Source of the DNA: Eutypella sp. D-1
Taxonomy: Eukaryota; Ascomycota; Sordariomycetes; Xylariales; Diatrypaceae
Length of the DNA stretch: 64,000 bases
Direction of reading: 5' to 3'
NCBI GenBank assembly: GCA_023313575.1
Contig: JAJTTP010000024.1
Span: forward strand, 496,001 to 560,000
Shown in pieces: positions 1-13,327 of this stretch; position 1 is the stretch's first letter, and each line of letters begins with the position of its first letter. A program made the position numbers and the translations under genes. The notes under the pieces are model-generated. The model was not told where the DNA came from. It saw only the letters and a list, made by a program, of their open reading frames with translations, and searched no databases.

Positions 1-1381
1 CTTGGTTAGGAAACCGACTTGATCTGCAACCAACCCTTACAACTCACCCCGACTCTTGAATTGCTCTTAGACTGAGCAAAACATCATCGACGATCCCATA
101 GATGCTCCTCGGTCTCCCATATTGAATGAACTGGAAAACTACGACTACGACGCACAAGATAAGGTCTGCAACGATAACAGAAGCCTTTGTATCTCCAGCA
201 CTACATACAGTATAACCACTATAACCCCCTTGGTTGGTGAATTCAAACACCTAGGTGTCTACCACCGCTTGGACAAACGATTAACCTGTAAGTGATCATT
301 TATGATGATAATGTTAATAGGCATCTATGGGTGTCTATGGGTATAGCATCGCAGTGATGTGTGATGTGACCAGAATACTGCCTGCCATTTCCCTCCCCTC
401 CTGCCCGCCTACCTGCCCACCCTTTCCACCTTCCTGAGCTTTTTCCCACCTCGCTATCCATGACTCTGGATTTTACCTCTACATCCAAGAAAAAAAAACC
501 AAAACCTCAAGTGCTAGTGGGAGCACTTTTACCTTGTCTCCTCAGAACAGGCTACTTCCACCTAAGTTCAGGTTGTGTCCCATTGTCACTGCCAGAGCCA
601 ATCAACAGCTAGCTTGCTACCCCAGACCTACTTGGTAGGTATTCAGGTAGTGAGGCCAGTATGGGCAATGAAGGAAAGAGCAAGGGAGGCATCCATGACA
701 CAGGCATACTTATGTCATCAACACCTATAGACGCATTTATAGGTGCAACTATAGGTGCATTCATCTACTGGATTCGAGCAGCAAGTGGGCAAACAACTCT
801 TGATTATCCTGTTTACACCAACCTTCCAAGCTTGATCCATCCCCTTCCTCCCTTTTATACTCTGTATGCACTATCATTAATCATTATTGACTCATTCTTC
901 CCATTTGACATTATACGTTCTACATTTTCATAAAATTATTCATATTCCTCTATCGGTCCCAACAGCCCCATTCGCAATAACCAGTCTTGTGTGTTGTGTG
1001 CAATCCTCTCCGCACATTGTAAATTTGCATATAATTTGCAGTGCCTCTACACCCCAGCACTACTAACAACTTGTATTGCCAGAACTCAATCTTTGAGACC
1101 CTGTGACGATTCCAGAGACAAAATCTCGGTCTACCGCCTTCTCGATCTCCCATAATACTACCTCACCACTTCACGAGCTGGAAGCCACCCATTCTCGACA
1201 TACGTTCGGTGTTTGAAATACGTGGTTAAGTTACTAGTTCTGCTGCGAATACCACTGCTATATCTACGAGACGATTCACCTAGACGATTCACCATTCGAC
1301 GCCTACGCACAATCGAGTTGAAAAAACAAAAATCCACTACGGTTTGATTCGCTATATCACATCCACATCCAATCAGTCAAC
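1..1381. other. intergenic / DHH1 upstream region
   Basis: No coding region is supported here. The only longer frame (661-933, +) has no recognisable domain or splice partners and a composition like its surroundings. The last 200-300 bases before the DHH1 start are pyrimidine-rich on the + strand and probably form its promoter and 5' leader. No clear TATA box was seen. Confidence 0.5.
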
Positions 1382-3135
1382 ATGACGGACGCATTAGCGG
1401 CACAATTACGGGCATCAACCCTCAATGACAGTGCCAACTCAGAAGATTGGAAGCAAAGCCTGAACCTCCCCGCCCGTGACTCGAGACAACAGACAGAAGT
1501 ATGCTCCCTATACATTACACTCTCCGTCTGACTCGAGGCCCTGCGTCCTCTCGGTCGAACGAACGAACGAGGCTGCAAAAATTACTAACGCGGAGATCTG
1601 TGTAGGATGTTACCAACACAAGAGGCTTAGAATGGGAGGACTTCTCCATCAAGCGGGATCTGCTCATGGGCATCTTCGAAGCTGGCTACGAGAAACCCTC
1701 ACCCATTCAGGAAGAAGCTATCCCCGTAGCTCTAACCGGCCGAGATATCCTGGCTAGGGCGAAAAACGGTACTGGCAAGACCGCAGCCTTTGTTGTTCCA
1801 ACACTCGAGCGCATTAACCCCAAAATCAACAAGATCCAGGCCCTAATACTCGTCCCTACGCGAGAACTCGCCATGCAGACATCACAGGTCTGCAAGTCCC
1901 TCGGAAAGCATCTCGGTGTCAACGTCATGGTCACTACTGGAGGTACCGGCCTCCGTGATGATATCGTCCGTTTACAGGATCCCGTCCACATAGTAGTGGG
2001 CACTCCCGGACGTATCCTTGATCTCGCTGGCAAGAACGTTGCTGATCTCAGCGAATGCCCCATGTTCATCATGGATGAGGCTGACAAACTTCTGTCTATC
2101 GAATTCACCCCGGTTATCGAGCAACTATTGCAATTTCACCCCAAGGACCGCCAGGTCATGCTTTTCTCCGCCACTTTCCCCATGTCTGTCAAAGAATTTT
2201 CTGACAAGAACATGGCCAAGCCGTACGAGATCAATCTCATGGACGAACTAACACTCCGGGGTATCACCCAATACTATGCCTTTGTTGAGGAGAAGCAAAA
2301 GGTCCACTGCTTGAATACGTTGTTCTCCAAGCTGCAGATCAACCAATCTATCATCTTCTGCAATTCGACCAATCGTGTCGAGCTTCTGGCCAAGAAGATC
2401 ACCGAGCTTGGCTACTCCTGTTTCTACAGCCATGCTAAGATGGCCCAGCACGCCCGTAACCGCGTCTTCCATGACTTTCGCAACGGTGTCTGCCGGAATC
2501 TGGTCTGCTCGGATCTGCTCACTCGCGGTATCGATATCCAAGCCGTGAACGTCGTCATCAACTTCGACTTCCCCAAGAATGCGGAGACATATCTTCACCG
2601 CATTGGTCGGTCCGGACGATACGGCCATCTTGGTTTGGCTATCAACCTGATCAACTGGGAGGACCGATTCAACCTCTACAACATCGAAAAGGACCTAGGT
2701 ACCGAAATTCAACCTATCCCTGCCACCATCGACAAGGCCTTGTATGTCTATGACAACCCTGAAAACATTCCCAGACCCGTCAACACCTACGGACCTAAAC
2801 CCACCACGGCCACTGCACCCAGAACTCAGCAAGCAGGCGAGCAGTCCCAACAGCGGAGCCAGCAGCAACAACAGCAGCAGCAGCCGCAGCAGCAGCAGCA
2901 GGGTCCGCAGCATCATGCTCAACAGCAGCCAATCCCTGGGGCCGTCCAGCCGTCCGGTCAGGCTAATTTCCGCGGACAAGGTCGTGGGAACCAGTACAAC
3001 AACGATGCCCAATCCCGTCAGTACCAGAACAACCGTGGCGGCTCCCGTGGTGGCCGTGGACGTGGACGGGGCTACAACAACTATAATGGCCGCGGAGGAA
3101 CCCGTGGTCAGGGCCAAGCGGCACAGCAGGCCTAA
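1382..3135 (+). CDS. DHH1: DEAD-box ATP-dependent RNA helicase Dhh1 (DDX6 family)
   Basis: RNA helicase that promotes decapping and translational repression in cytoplasmic P-bodies. The two exons are 1382-1498 and 1606-3135. The intron has a perfect ACTAAC branch site near 1583 and ends TGTAG. The join is in phase 0 and gives 548 residues. All DEAD-box motifs are visible: Q motif (PSPIQ, Gln74), motif I AKNGTGKT (91-98), PTRELA, TPGR, DEAD (196-199), SAT, TRGID and HRIGRSGR (370-377). The tail from about residue 430 is Gln-rich and then Gly/Arg-rich (RGG-like), as is usual for filamentous-fungal Dhh1 and longer than in yeast. The start was chosen because the N-terminal exon ([10 protein letters not shown]...) joins in frame to the conserved EWEDF segment. 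Identification at family level is very secure. The polyQ tract at 2858-2900 may vary in length between strains. Confidence 0.96.
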
Positions 3136-5058
3136 CCCTCACATGAACTACCGAAATCGAACGATAGGATCATGTCCTCTTTAGCACATGGGCGTTGAAG
3201 GCAGAGTTGTTTATGTTTTATCTTTTTATTTCTTGCATTGTACATATATCCTCTTTTCCGGATCTTGTTTGTCAATTTGTACCATACCCATCATGACGTT
3301 TTCCCCAGTTCTTTGGTTTTCTCACCGTTTCTCGACACAATCACAAGAGGACTCGACTCGGCATTTGAAGACATGGGACTAGGTCCGTCTTGGCGGGATG
3401 ATATTGGAACGGTCAAAAAAACGGCGTTGGGAGTTTCAGCTATAGGAGGTTACGCGGTCATGACGGGGCGAGGACTGGCCGGCGTGCCTGATTTTTGAAG
3501 GCGTGCTTTTGCAGGAGTTCACCTGATGACGACAGGGTGGAAAAAGGACGGCGGTACCTAATGGTCACCTTGAGCATAGGCATGGTATCGGTGCTCGAGG
3601 TTGGTTGATCTTGAGGTCACTCACTGAGAACCTCGGGGCGTTTACAGAACAGGCACACAATTGGCCCGGTGCGATTATCCTCCGGCAATCGCACGCGGCA
3701 CTGCATCGATACGACTGTAGGAGCCAGCGTGTTATGGTGCTATATGGATGATCTAGCTTTGTCGGCAAAGCCGGTTATGTACAAGCCCGGCCGACAACCA
3801 ACAACAACAACAACAACATTTCATGACGGCATGGTTTATCTTTGGACCCGCAAAACGACAAGCAACGACGCAATCGGCAAAGGAAATCCCTCCTACGGGG
3901 GGAGAGACTGGGTCACAAGATGGCATGGCATGCCTACGCAAAAAATTTAGAAAATCAGAAAAAAAAGTTTTTTTTTTTTCGAAGGGGGCGCTGGAAGGAC
4001 TAGATAGCTTTTGGACCAAGTCTAACTTTCCCTTGTTATGAGGTAAAAGTTAGGGGCTTGGTGAGTTAGATGGTTTCTCTGAGCAAATGTCATAGATGAT
4101 GGCAGTCAAACGCCATCATTTTTTCCCCTTTTGATCTGTTCTGGTTGTCGCATTTGCTTCTCGTCGTATGTGACTTGACTTTGGCCTGTGATGGGTATTG
4201 AAGAATGCCGGATAAGAAGTGCGGCGATAGCAGTCCTGCATTGTGAGATGATTATGTGGGTATATTGTGAAGTCTTGTCCCCCTGCTGAAAAAAAAGGCC
4301 TAGCCTGGTAACTTGGCCATGGTCCTTTACATATGACTACGGAAGACAGATATATTTTACCGTTTATGTCAGGAGTAGATAGATACACACATACATAGAT
4401 GACCGGCCTGTAAACAACGCAGTACGAAGCCACTGCTGGAAATGCATACGAAGTTTACGACTTACTGTACGATCGGGTACGTATCGAAACAAGGCGGGGA
4501 CAAGGGAGGTGGCTGGTGGGAGTCAACCACGCCACTAAATAGTCGGGACTAGCCACGTCACTTCCACCCCTGTGCCCTGATCGGGCGGGCTGTCAATGCT
4601 GCCCGAGCGGACGATGCAATTATGCAACTGACGTCACGGACAGTATGAAACAAAGAACCCTCCCATCCAACCTTACATAGGCCCAATGGAAAAGCCGGGC
4701 TGCGCTGGCTACTTGCCAAGGCAACCCGTATAAAGGGTGCCTGGCAGCCGGATAGCCGTTTTGATATTCACATTGGTTGACTGGATGGGATTAGGTAGGG
4801 ATATCCATAAAATGTATGTATACCAAGTAGGTATGGATAGCGAGCTTTGCCACGCAATTTAGTTCCATGGCTAAGCCACGGTCGGCGGCCTGAATCACCA
4901 CCACTATCACCTACAAGAAACATTCATTCATTCATTCATTCAACGTATGCCCGTACTGTAAGCAAGTGACTCTAGGTACATATCCGATATAAAGTACTTG
5001 AAAAGAATCTAGAACCGAACTCATAACTTATTTTAAACCTTCCCCGATTTCCCCCCAT
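3136..5058. other. intergenic region between DHH1 and the chitinase gene
   Basis: 1.9 kb without a supported gene. Small frames at 3188-3498 and 3669-4041 lie in the probable 3' UTR or spacer and show no domain. A poly-T tract lies at about 3966-3980. The last 500 bases are the likely chitinase promoter and contain a CRE-type palindrome (4629-4636), a TATAAAG-like box near 4730 and an ATTC tetranucleotide repeat near 4922-4940. Confidence 0.5.
4629..4636. promoter_or_regulatory. TGACGTCA palindrome (CRE/ATF-type bZIP site)
   Basis: A perfect 8-base CRE palindrome about 420 bases upstream of the chitinase start codon. It matches the consensus for Atf1/CREB-type bZIP factors, which mediate stress responses in fungi. 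Its use here is inference from the motif and position only. Confidence 0.4.
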
Positions 5059-6558
5059 ATGCCCCCATTAAGAACTATCCTCATCTACCTCTCATCTCTG
5101 ATAGCGCTGTTAGCCACGGTGCTGTACATCACCAACAACTACGATTACCACCACGCCACTTCCTCATTATCATCGTGGCTTTTCCCTTCCGCAGCCGACG
5201 AAAACAGCCAACATCAGCATCCCGAACCCGGTACTACTTCTACTGCTACTACTACTAACACACCCCTGACTACATCCCTGGCCACTACTTCCATCACCAC
5301 GTCGACGATAATGGGCGGCGGACCAATGTACTCGGGGCCGGGCAACTACCGCACGGTAGCGTACTTCGTGAACTGGGCGATCTACGGGCGCAAGCACCGA
5401 CCGCAGGACCTGCCGGCGGAGCGGCTCACGCACGTGCTCTACGCCTTCGCCAACGTGCGCCCCGAGACCGGAGAGGTGTACCTGACGGACGGCTGGGCCG
5501 ACACGGATATCCGGTGGGCGGACTCGGGCGACACGTGGGACGACCCCGCGGGCACCACGAACCTCTACGGCTGCCTCAAACAGCTCAACCTCCTCAAACG
5601 CCGCAACCGCAGCCTCAAAGTCCTCCTCTCGGTCGGCGGCTGGACCTACAGCGCCAATTTCCGCCAGCCGGCCTCCACACCCCAGGGGCGCGCGGAATTC
5701 GCCCGCTCCGCCGTCCGTCTCATCGCTGACCTCGGCTTCGACGGCATAGACGTCGACTGGGAGTACCCGCAGACGCCGCAAGAAGCAGCGGACTGGGTGG
5801 CGCTGCTGCGCGCCGTGCGCAGCGCCATGGACGAGTACGCGGCGGCGACGCGGCGCGAGGGCGAGGCCCCGTACCATTTCGAGCTCTCGGTCGCGTGTCC
5901 CGCCGGCCCGCAGAACTTCCGCCGTCTCGACGTCCCCGCCATGGACCGCGTCCTCGACTTCTGGAACCTCATGGCCTACGACTACGCCGGCTCCTGGGAC
6001 GCCGTCGCCGGCCACCAGGCGAATTTATTCCCCGACGCTGGCGGAAACCCCGCGGCCACCCCGTTTAGTACGGCGGCCGCGGTCGATTTTTACGTCAATC
6101 ACGGAGGTGTGCACCCTTCGAAACTGGTCCTCGGCATGCCGCTGTACGGGCGCGCGTTCGTGGGCACCGAGGGCCCTGGCAGGCCGTACAGCGGAGGCGT
6201 CGGCGAAGGGACCTGGGAACGCGGCGTCTACGATTACAAAGCGCTGCCCCTGCCCGGCGCGACGGAACACGTCGACGACCGCGTCGGCGCCTCGTATTGC
6301 TACCACCCGGCCTCCCGCACCATGGTCAGCTACGACACTGTCTCCATGGCGCGCGGCAAGGCGATGTTCTTGCGCGATTGGGCCCTCGGTGGTGCGATGT
6401 GGTGGGAGAGCAGCGCGGATAAACCTGGTCGTGAGAGTTTGGTTGCGAATGTCGTCGATGTGCTTGGTGGCCATGCGGCGCTGGATGCGAAGCCGAATTG
6501 TATCTTTTATCCCCATTCTAAGTATGATAATTTAAGGAATGGGTTCCCGGGACAGTGA
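5059..6558 (+). CDS. GH18 chitinase with N-terminal membrane anchor
   Basis: Glycoside hydrolase family 18 endochitinase that cleaves chitin by a substrate-assisted mechanism; the probable site of action is the cell surface or secretory pathway. Single exon, 499 residues. Residues about 5-24 form one hydrophobic segment, followed by a Ser/Thr-rich stalk (about 35-85). The TIM-barrel domain runs from about 95 to 480. The SxGG strand motif (LLSVGGW) and the catalytic DxxDxDxE motif are intact (Asp228, Asp231, Asp233, Glu235), so the enzyme should be active. The C-terminal MWWESSAD segment is also typical of the family. The hydrophobic segment is followed by polar residues with no obvious cleavage site, so I favour a signal anchor over a cleaved signal peptide, but this is inference. 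No chitin-binding module was seen. GC content rises sharply from about codon 85. Confidence 0.93.
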   Translation: MPPLRTILIYLSSLIALLATVLYITNNYDYHHATSSLSSWLFPSAADENSQHQHPEPGTTSTATTTNTPLTTSLATTSITTSTIMGGGPMYSGPGNYRTVAYFVNWAIYGRKHRPQDLPAERLTHVLYAFANVRPETGEVYLTDGWADTDIRWADSGDTWDDPAGTTNLYGCLKQLNLLKRRNRSLKVLLSVGGWTYSANFRQPASTPQGRAEFARSAVRLIADLGFDGIDVDWEYPQTPQEAADWVALLRAVRSAMDEYAAATRREGEAPYHFELSVACPAGPQNFRRLDVPAMDRVLDFWNLMAYDYAGSWDAVAGHQANLFPDAGGNPAATPFSTAAAVDFYVNHGGVHPSKLVLGMPLYGRAFVGTEGPGRPYSGGVGEGTWERGVYDYKALPLPGATEHVDDRVGASYCYHPASRTMVSYDTVSMARGKAMFLRDWALGGAMWWESSADKPGRESLVANVVDVLGGHAALDAKPNCIFYPHSKYDNLRNGFPGQ

Positions 6559-7314
6559 TGTTTATGGGATGGGGGGAGAAGGGGACATGAGGAGGGGATG
6601 GTGAGGGTTAGGGTTATTATCGTGTGTAGAGAGGTTTTACCAGCCAGATTTGCTCTCGACCAATATAGACAGGACAGGGCAGGGGCAATTAGCTGTAGAA
6701 GGGTGAGCCCCCCGCGGCTAGAGTTTACGAAAGCTTATGAGTGACGAAAAATTGAAACAAAATTACTCGATGAACGACCACGGTCTTAGAACTATTCATG
6801 GCCCTTTCCGTCGTTCATTACATATCTATTTGCCTTCTTTCCTTCATTGGCGGCGGTCTTGTGGTCAACAAGAGCTTTTCCATGGCCCTTATCCATAATA
6901 TAGCCCAGAGTCTTTACACAAAACAACCAACCACCCCCCCCCCCTTCCTCAACCCCCTCCTGATATCTTGTCTACAATTGTACTTTAGCAGCAATAATCC
7001 AAGTATCAACCCCATGACGGCAATGTCAATAGTAGTTTAGTTAATCAGTAATAGCATTAGCAACAGAGAAAAAAGCGGGAGGGGCTGCAAAAAATGATGA
7101 TAAGAGTTTGATAAAGCGAAGCGATGTTTATTCCGCGCCCCAAAACGCCGCATTTTATGCCCGGATCTTCCTTCCCCCCTTCCCCCTTCCAACTGCCCCC
7201 ACCGTATATTCATATCATTAACATATTTTTAACATCGCAGGGGTAACAGTAACGATAACGGTAACGCAACGTAATGTAACGCAAAAAAGAACGCTCTCTG
7301 TCTTTCCTCCATAC

Positions 7315-7346
<32 letters not shown>

Positions 7347-7499
7347 ACTTCATCGTGTAAACCAAGAACCAAAAAAACAGACAACAAGAACAAAAAGCCT
7401 TGAGAATAATAAGCAAGGTGCACCACGCTGCCCAAGAAAAGCCCATCCATCCCCCCACCCCCCATGAACCTTCCCTCCCCATGACATCCTCTCCCCTCA
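6559..7499. other. convergent 3' spacer between chitinase and VPS4
   Basis: Both flanking genes end here (tail to tail). No gene is supported. It holds a (TG)n microsatellite at about 7318-7346 and several C-rich runs. The short frame at 6798-7040 has no recognisable domain. Confidence 0.5.
7318..7346. repeat. (TG)n microsatellite
   Basis: An uninterrupted TG dinucleotide run of about 14 units, roughly 155 bases beyond the VPS4 stop codon and so probably in its 3' UTR or just past it. Confidence 0.85.
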
Positions 7500-9978
<2,479 letters not shown>

Positions 9979-10574
9979 ATGGCGGACGCCCAGGCCAAGC
10001 TTCAGGCTCTTTCGGAAGAGTACCAGAAGCTGCAACAAGACCTCCAGGGCGCCGTCGCGTCGCGCCAAAAGCTCGAGGCGCAACGGCAGGAGAACGAAGG
10101 GGTGCAAAAGGTTCGGTTTCATATGTCTGTTAATCTGCGAAGAGTTATCGCGGGGGGGAATACTGACGGATGGATGATTTGTTATAGGAATTCGACCGTA
10201 TGAAGGACGGCGAGAACATATATAAGCTCGTCGGCCCCGTCCTCCTCAAGCAGGACAAGCCCGAGGCCGAGAGTACCGTCAAGGGGCGCTTGGAGTTCAT
10301 CGGCAACGAGATGTGAGCATTTCTTTCCCCTACCTATGTCCCTATAGTCTCTGGGTCTGCTGGTCGGTCAGTAACTAACTCCCAATCTTTCCTCGCGTTT
10401 CTTTTCTCCCCCCCAAAAAGAGATCGTACAGATAAGCAAATCAAGGAGTACCAGGAAAAGCTCGAGAAGAAGAAGGGCGATATCATCCAGGCCCAGGCCG
10501 GCCTACAGGCGTCTGCTGGGGGAGGAGGTGGAGCGGCACCGGCACCGGGACAAGTCGCCGCAGCACGGGGTTGA
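9979..10574 (+). CDS. YKE2: Prefoldin subunit 6 (beta-type)
   Basis: Subunit of the hexameric prefoldin co-chaperone, which delivers nascent actin and tubulin to the CCT chaperonin in the cytosol. The three exons are 9979-10110, 10188-10312 and 10421-10574. The introns are 77 and 108 bases; phases 0 and 2 keep the frame, giving 136 residues. The product is two long coiled-coil helices around a short beta hairpin, with the conserved YKLVGPVLLKQ and RLEFI segments of beta prefoldins. The C-terminus carries a Gly/Ala/Pro extension (GGGGGAAPAPG) beyond the usual end of the second helix. The first donor (GTTCGG) is weak, but the resulting QK/EF join fits the family. It is divergent with VPS4. Confidence 0.92.
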
Positions 10575-11401
10575 GTTCGGCTGTCCCGTCCCAGTTTGGC
10601 TATTTTCATAGAATAGAGAAATGAGTTAAAACCCCTGAAAAAAAAATCAACAAGAAGATCTATATGCGGTTTTCATGATGCTCTACCACATTTGCGCAGC
10701 TTCATTGATTGATTGCTCCTTTCTTAATCCCGTCCATATGGGATAAGGCATGATATGGATAATGCATATACGAAGAATTATGGCTTTATCGAAATTGTAG
10801 GTCAAGCCACAAATGATGACGCTATTGGTAGCTCTCTGCTTGAACCTGAATGCCCCTCCATGTGGCTCATGCGGGGCAATACCACTGAAGTAGCTCTAGT
10901 ACCTTGATGGAAGCTTCCAAGGCTAGGTCGCATCTGCTTGTAACTTTGTAACTGTTGTAGCTCAGCTAATGCATCTATCCAATAACCCAACTCTTTTATT
11001 CTAGGCTGCAATTATCTTTGCAATTGTCCTATCCAAAACCCAAACAAATACAACACACAATACTACCCTGAGTACAAGTTCACTGCTTCAGAACATTCCA
11101 CCTCCGTCGCCAACCTTCTGTTTACCTTGCACCACCTATCATCCGCGCGACCCGGCCAGCTGGAGAATTATTCGATTCGAAAATAGTCAGCAGCATTTCC
11201 AGATATGAGGGATACTCCGTGATAGTAGTATACAAGGAAGAAAAAGAAGGCGAGAGAGGTGATAGGAGAGCTAGATTGGGAGGGCGGAAGACAAGCAACC
11301 TTGGAAGCTACACAATCTATGCATCACCACCACTCGATCGCGCTTGTTAAAAGGGAACGGAAAAAGGGAAGGGCAACAGGAAGGGCAACGACAACGACAA
11401 G
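10575..11401. other. intergenic region upstream of the AMSH-like gene
   Basis: 827 bases. The first 100 are the prefoldin 3' end with a short A tract. Nothing coding is supported. The last 60 bases before the next ATG are purine-rich (GGAAGGGCAACG repeats) and probably form the 5' leader. Confidence 0.45.
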
Positions 11402-13327
11402 ATGAATTCCGCAACCACGACGACGACGACGACCCTGCCAAACCGGCCCTTAAGCATCAAGGAGATTTCCGACAGGGCCCAGGCTTTTGAATTGAACACC
11501 AACATACCCTTAAAAGCCTGGCTGCGCACCGCTCACACACTAAATAATGAGGGGGACATTTACCTACGCGAAGGGAACTTCGCCCAGGCTTACCTCCTAT
11601 ACTTCCGCTATTCCGTCTTGTTGATGGAACGCCTTCGCAGCCATCCCGAATACAAGACCAAGGAAGGCAAGAAGGCCGCCAGGACCCCTCTGAATAACTT
11701 ACAAACTGTATTGTCTCATCTCGAAAAAATTAAGCCTTTCGTCGAGCGAGAATACCGGGAATGGCAATTGGCCGAGGAGCGGAGGAGCAGCAAGTCGCGA
11801 GGTCAACAACAACAACAAGAGTCCGCCGATCCTGCCGAGTCGTCGAGATCCTTATCCCCTTACGAGAAACATGCCTCGAGAGATCCCGCCCTTTCCAATA
11901 GGACCACCATTCTCGATGCGAGCGAGAACCAAGAGCTGGCCGTCGAACTTGCGCAGAGGGAGATCCGACGAAGGGATGCCGACAAGAGGGCTACGAGACA
12001 AGCCGGAATATCGCCGGAGGAGGAGCAGACCCGGCGCATCGCGGGTTTCTGGGATAACTGGACGACCGAGCTGCAAGAAACACAAGCCGAGGATGATGAC
12101 ACTTTCCGCCGCCAGATGGAATCCACGAGGAGAAGACTCGATCAAGGTGCCGACGACTACGAAACGAATGGAGCTGCTGCTGCTACAGTCGACCGAAGTT
12201 TCCGACGACCCTCCATACCTGCTACCGAAAGCAGGAGTCAAAGTTATCATTACCCGTCCATTTCCAAATCTCAACCTGTACAATATGATCCTCAGCCTCC
12301 AGCCGCGCGAAGAGAACAGACACCAAGACCTGCACGTCCACCCAAGGAATCTCTACCTCAGCCTCAGCATCACGAGCCTATATCCAGTCGCCATCAGAGC
12401 CCCCGCCCACCCGAACTCCCGCCGAAGAACCGCATCTGGCCTGAGGGATCCTCCCTCGCCCCGGAACCTCCGCAATACCACCCGACACCCCCACCAAAAG
12501 TACACGAGGGTCCCGCAGTCCCCTCGAAGGAGAAGCAGCGTCGCGTGACGTTCCGGCCGGCAGCGTACCTAGAAAACGGAGAGCCGGTGCGGCCCGTGTT
12601 CCTCCCAGAAACGCTGCGCGCGCGGTTCCTGTCGATCGCGGCGGACAACACGCGGCGAGGGCTCGAGATGTGCGGGATCCTGTGCGGGACGGCGGTTAAC
12701 AACGCGCTGTTCATCAGCAGCCTGCTGATCCCCGAGCAGCGCTGCACGTCGGACACCTGCGAGACGGAGAACGAGAGCTCCATGCTCGACTACTGCATCG
12801 AGCACGACCTGCTCATCCTCGGCTGGATCCACACCCACCCCACCCAGACCTGCTTCATGAGCTCCCGCGACCTCCACACCCAGGCCTCCTACCAGGTCAT
12901 GCTTCCGGAGAGCATCGCTATCGTCTGTGCGCCGAAGTTCGAGCCTTCGTATGTGGTGTTTTTTTTCTTTCTTCTTTTTTAAAAATTTTTTTGTTTCATG
13001 CAAATGCACTATCCCCGTGTGCCCTTGTACTAACACGCATGCAGGTACGGTATATTCCGTCTTACCAACCCACCAGGGCTCCCCCACGTCCTGCAATGCA
13101 CGCAGCAGGCGACGTTCCACCAACACTCCGTGGACAACCTATACACGGCGGCCGAGAACCCCCCCGGTCACGTGTACGAGAGCGCGATGCTCCCCTACGA
13201 GGTCCAGGACCTGCGTCCCGGCTTCGCGCACAACAACAGCGGCAGCGCCGGTAGTAATAACAGCACTAATAGTGCTACCACCACCCACAGCACCGGCACC
13301 GGCGCCGTCCCGCGCAAGAACTTCTAG
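11402..13327 (+). CDS. sst2: AMSH-like JAMM-domain deubiquitinase
   Basis: Zinc metalloprotease expected to cleave Lys63-linked ubiquitin chains from cargo at ESCRT-bearing endosomes (fission yeast Sst2, animal AMSH). The two exons are 11402-12948 and 13045-13327. The 96-base intron has a GTATGT donor and an ACTAAC branch site; the product is 609 residues. The N-terminal USP8/AMSH dimerisation-type helical domain covers about 15-130. A long polar, Pro-rich and presumably disordered linker follows to about 400. The MPN+/JAMM domain has Glu422, then HTHP with His477 and His479, and Ser487/Asp490, so all metal-site residues are present. The distal Cys and His of AMSH proteins are also visible (CTQQATFHQH). 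The C-terminus is a Ser/Asn/Thr-rich tail. The start was chosen as the first ATG, 11 residues before the conserved N-terminal helix. Activity is inferred from intact ligands. Confidence 0.92.

Noticed and set aside
661..933. 90-codon frame upstream of DHH1
   Set aside because: No recognisable domain, no coding-like base bias, and in a probable spacer.
2695..3117. Antisense frame across the DHH1 Gln-rich tail
   Set aside because: Shadow of CAG repeats on the coding strand; Leu runs mirror poly-Gln.
3188..3498. Short frames downstream of DHH1, one with an ALGVSAIGGYAVMTGRG segment
   Set aside because: They lie in the probable 3' UTR, overlap each other, and show no domain or splice partner.
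5170..6015. 281-codon antisense frame within the chitinase gene
   Set aside because: Typical GC-rich shadow of a real gene; the sense strand encodes an intact GH18 domain.
6602..6614. Telomere-like GGGTTAGGGTTA repeat
   Set aside because: Only two units, in a G-rich spacer after the chitinase gene; too short to be an interstitial telomere tract.
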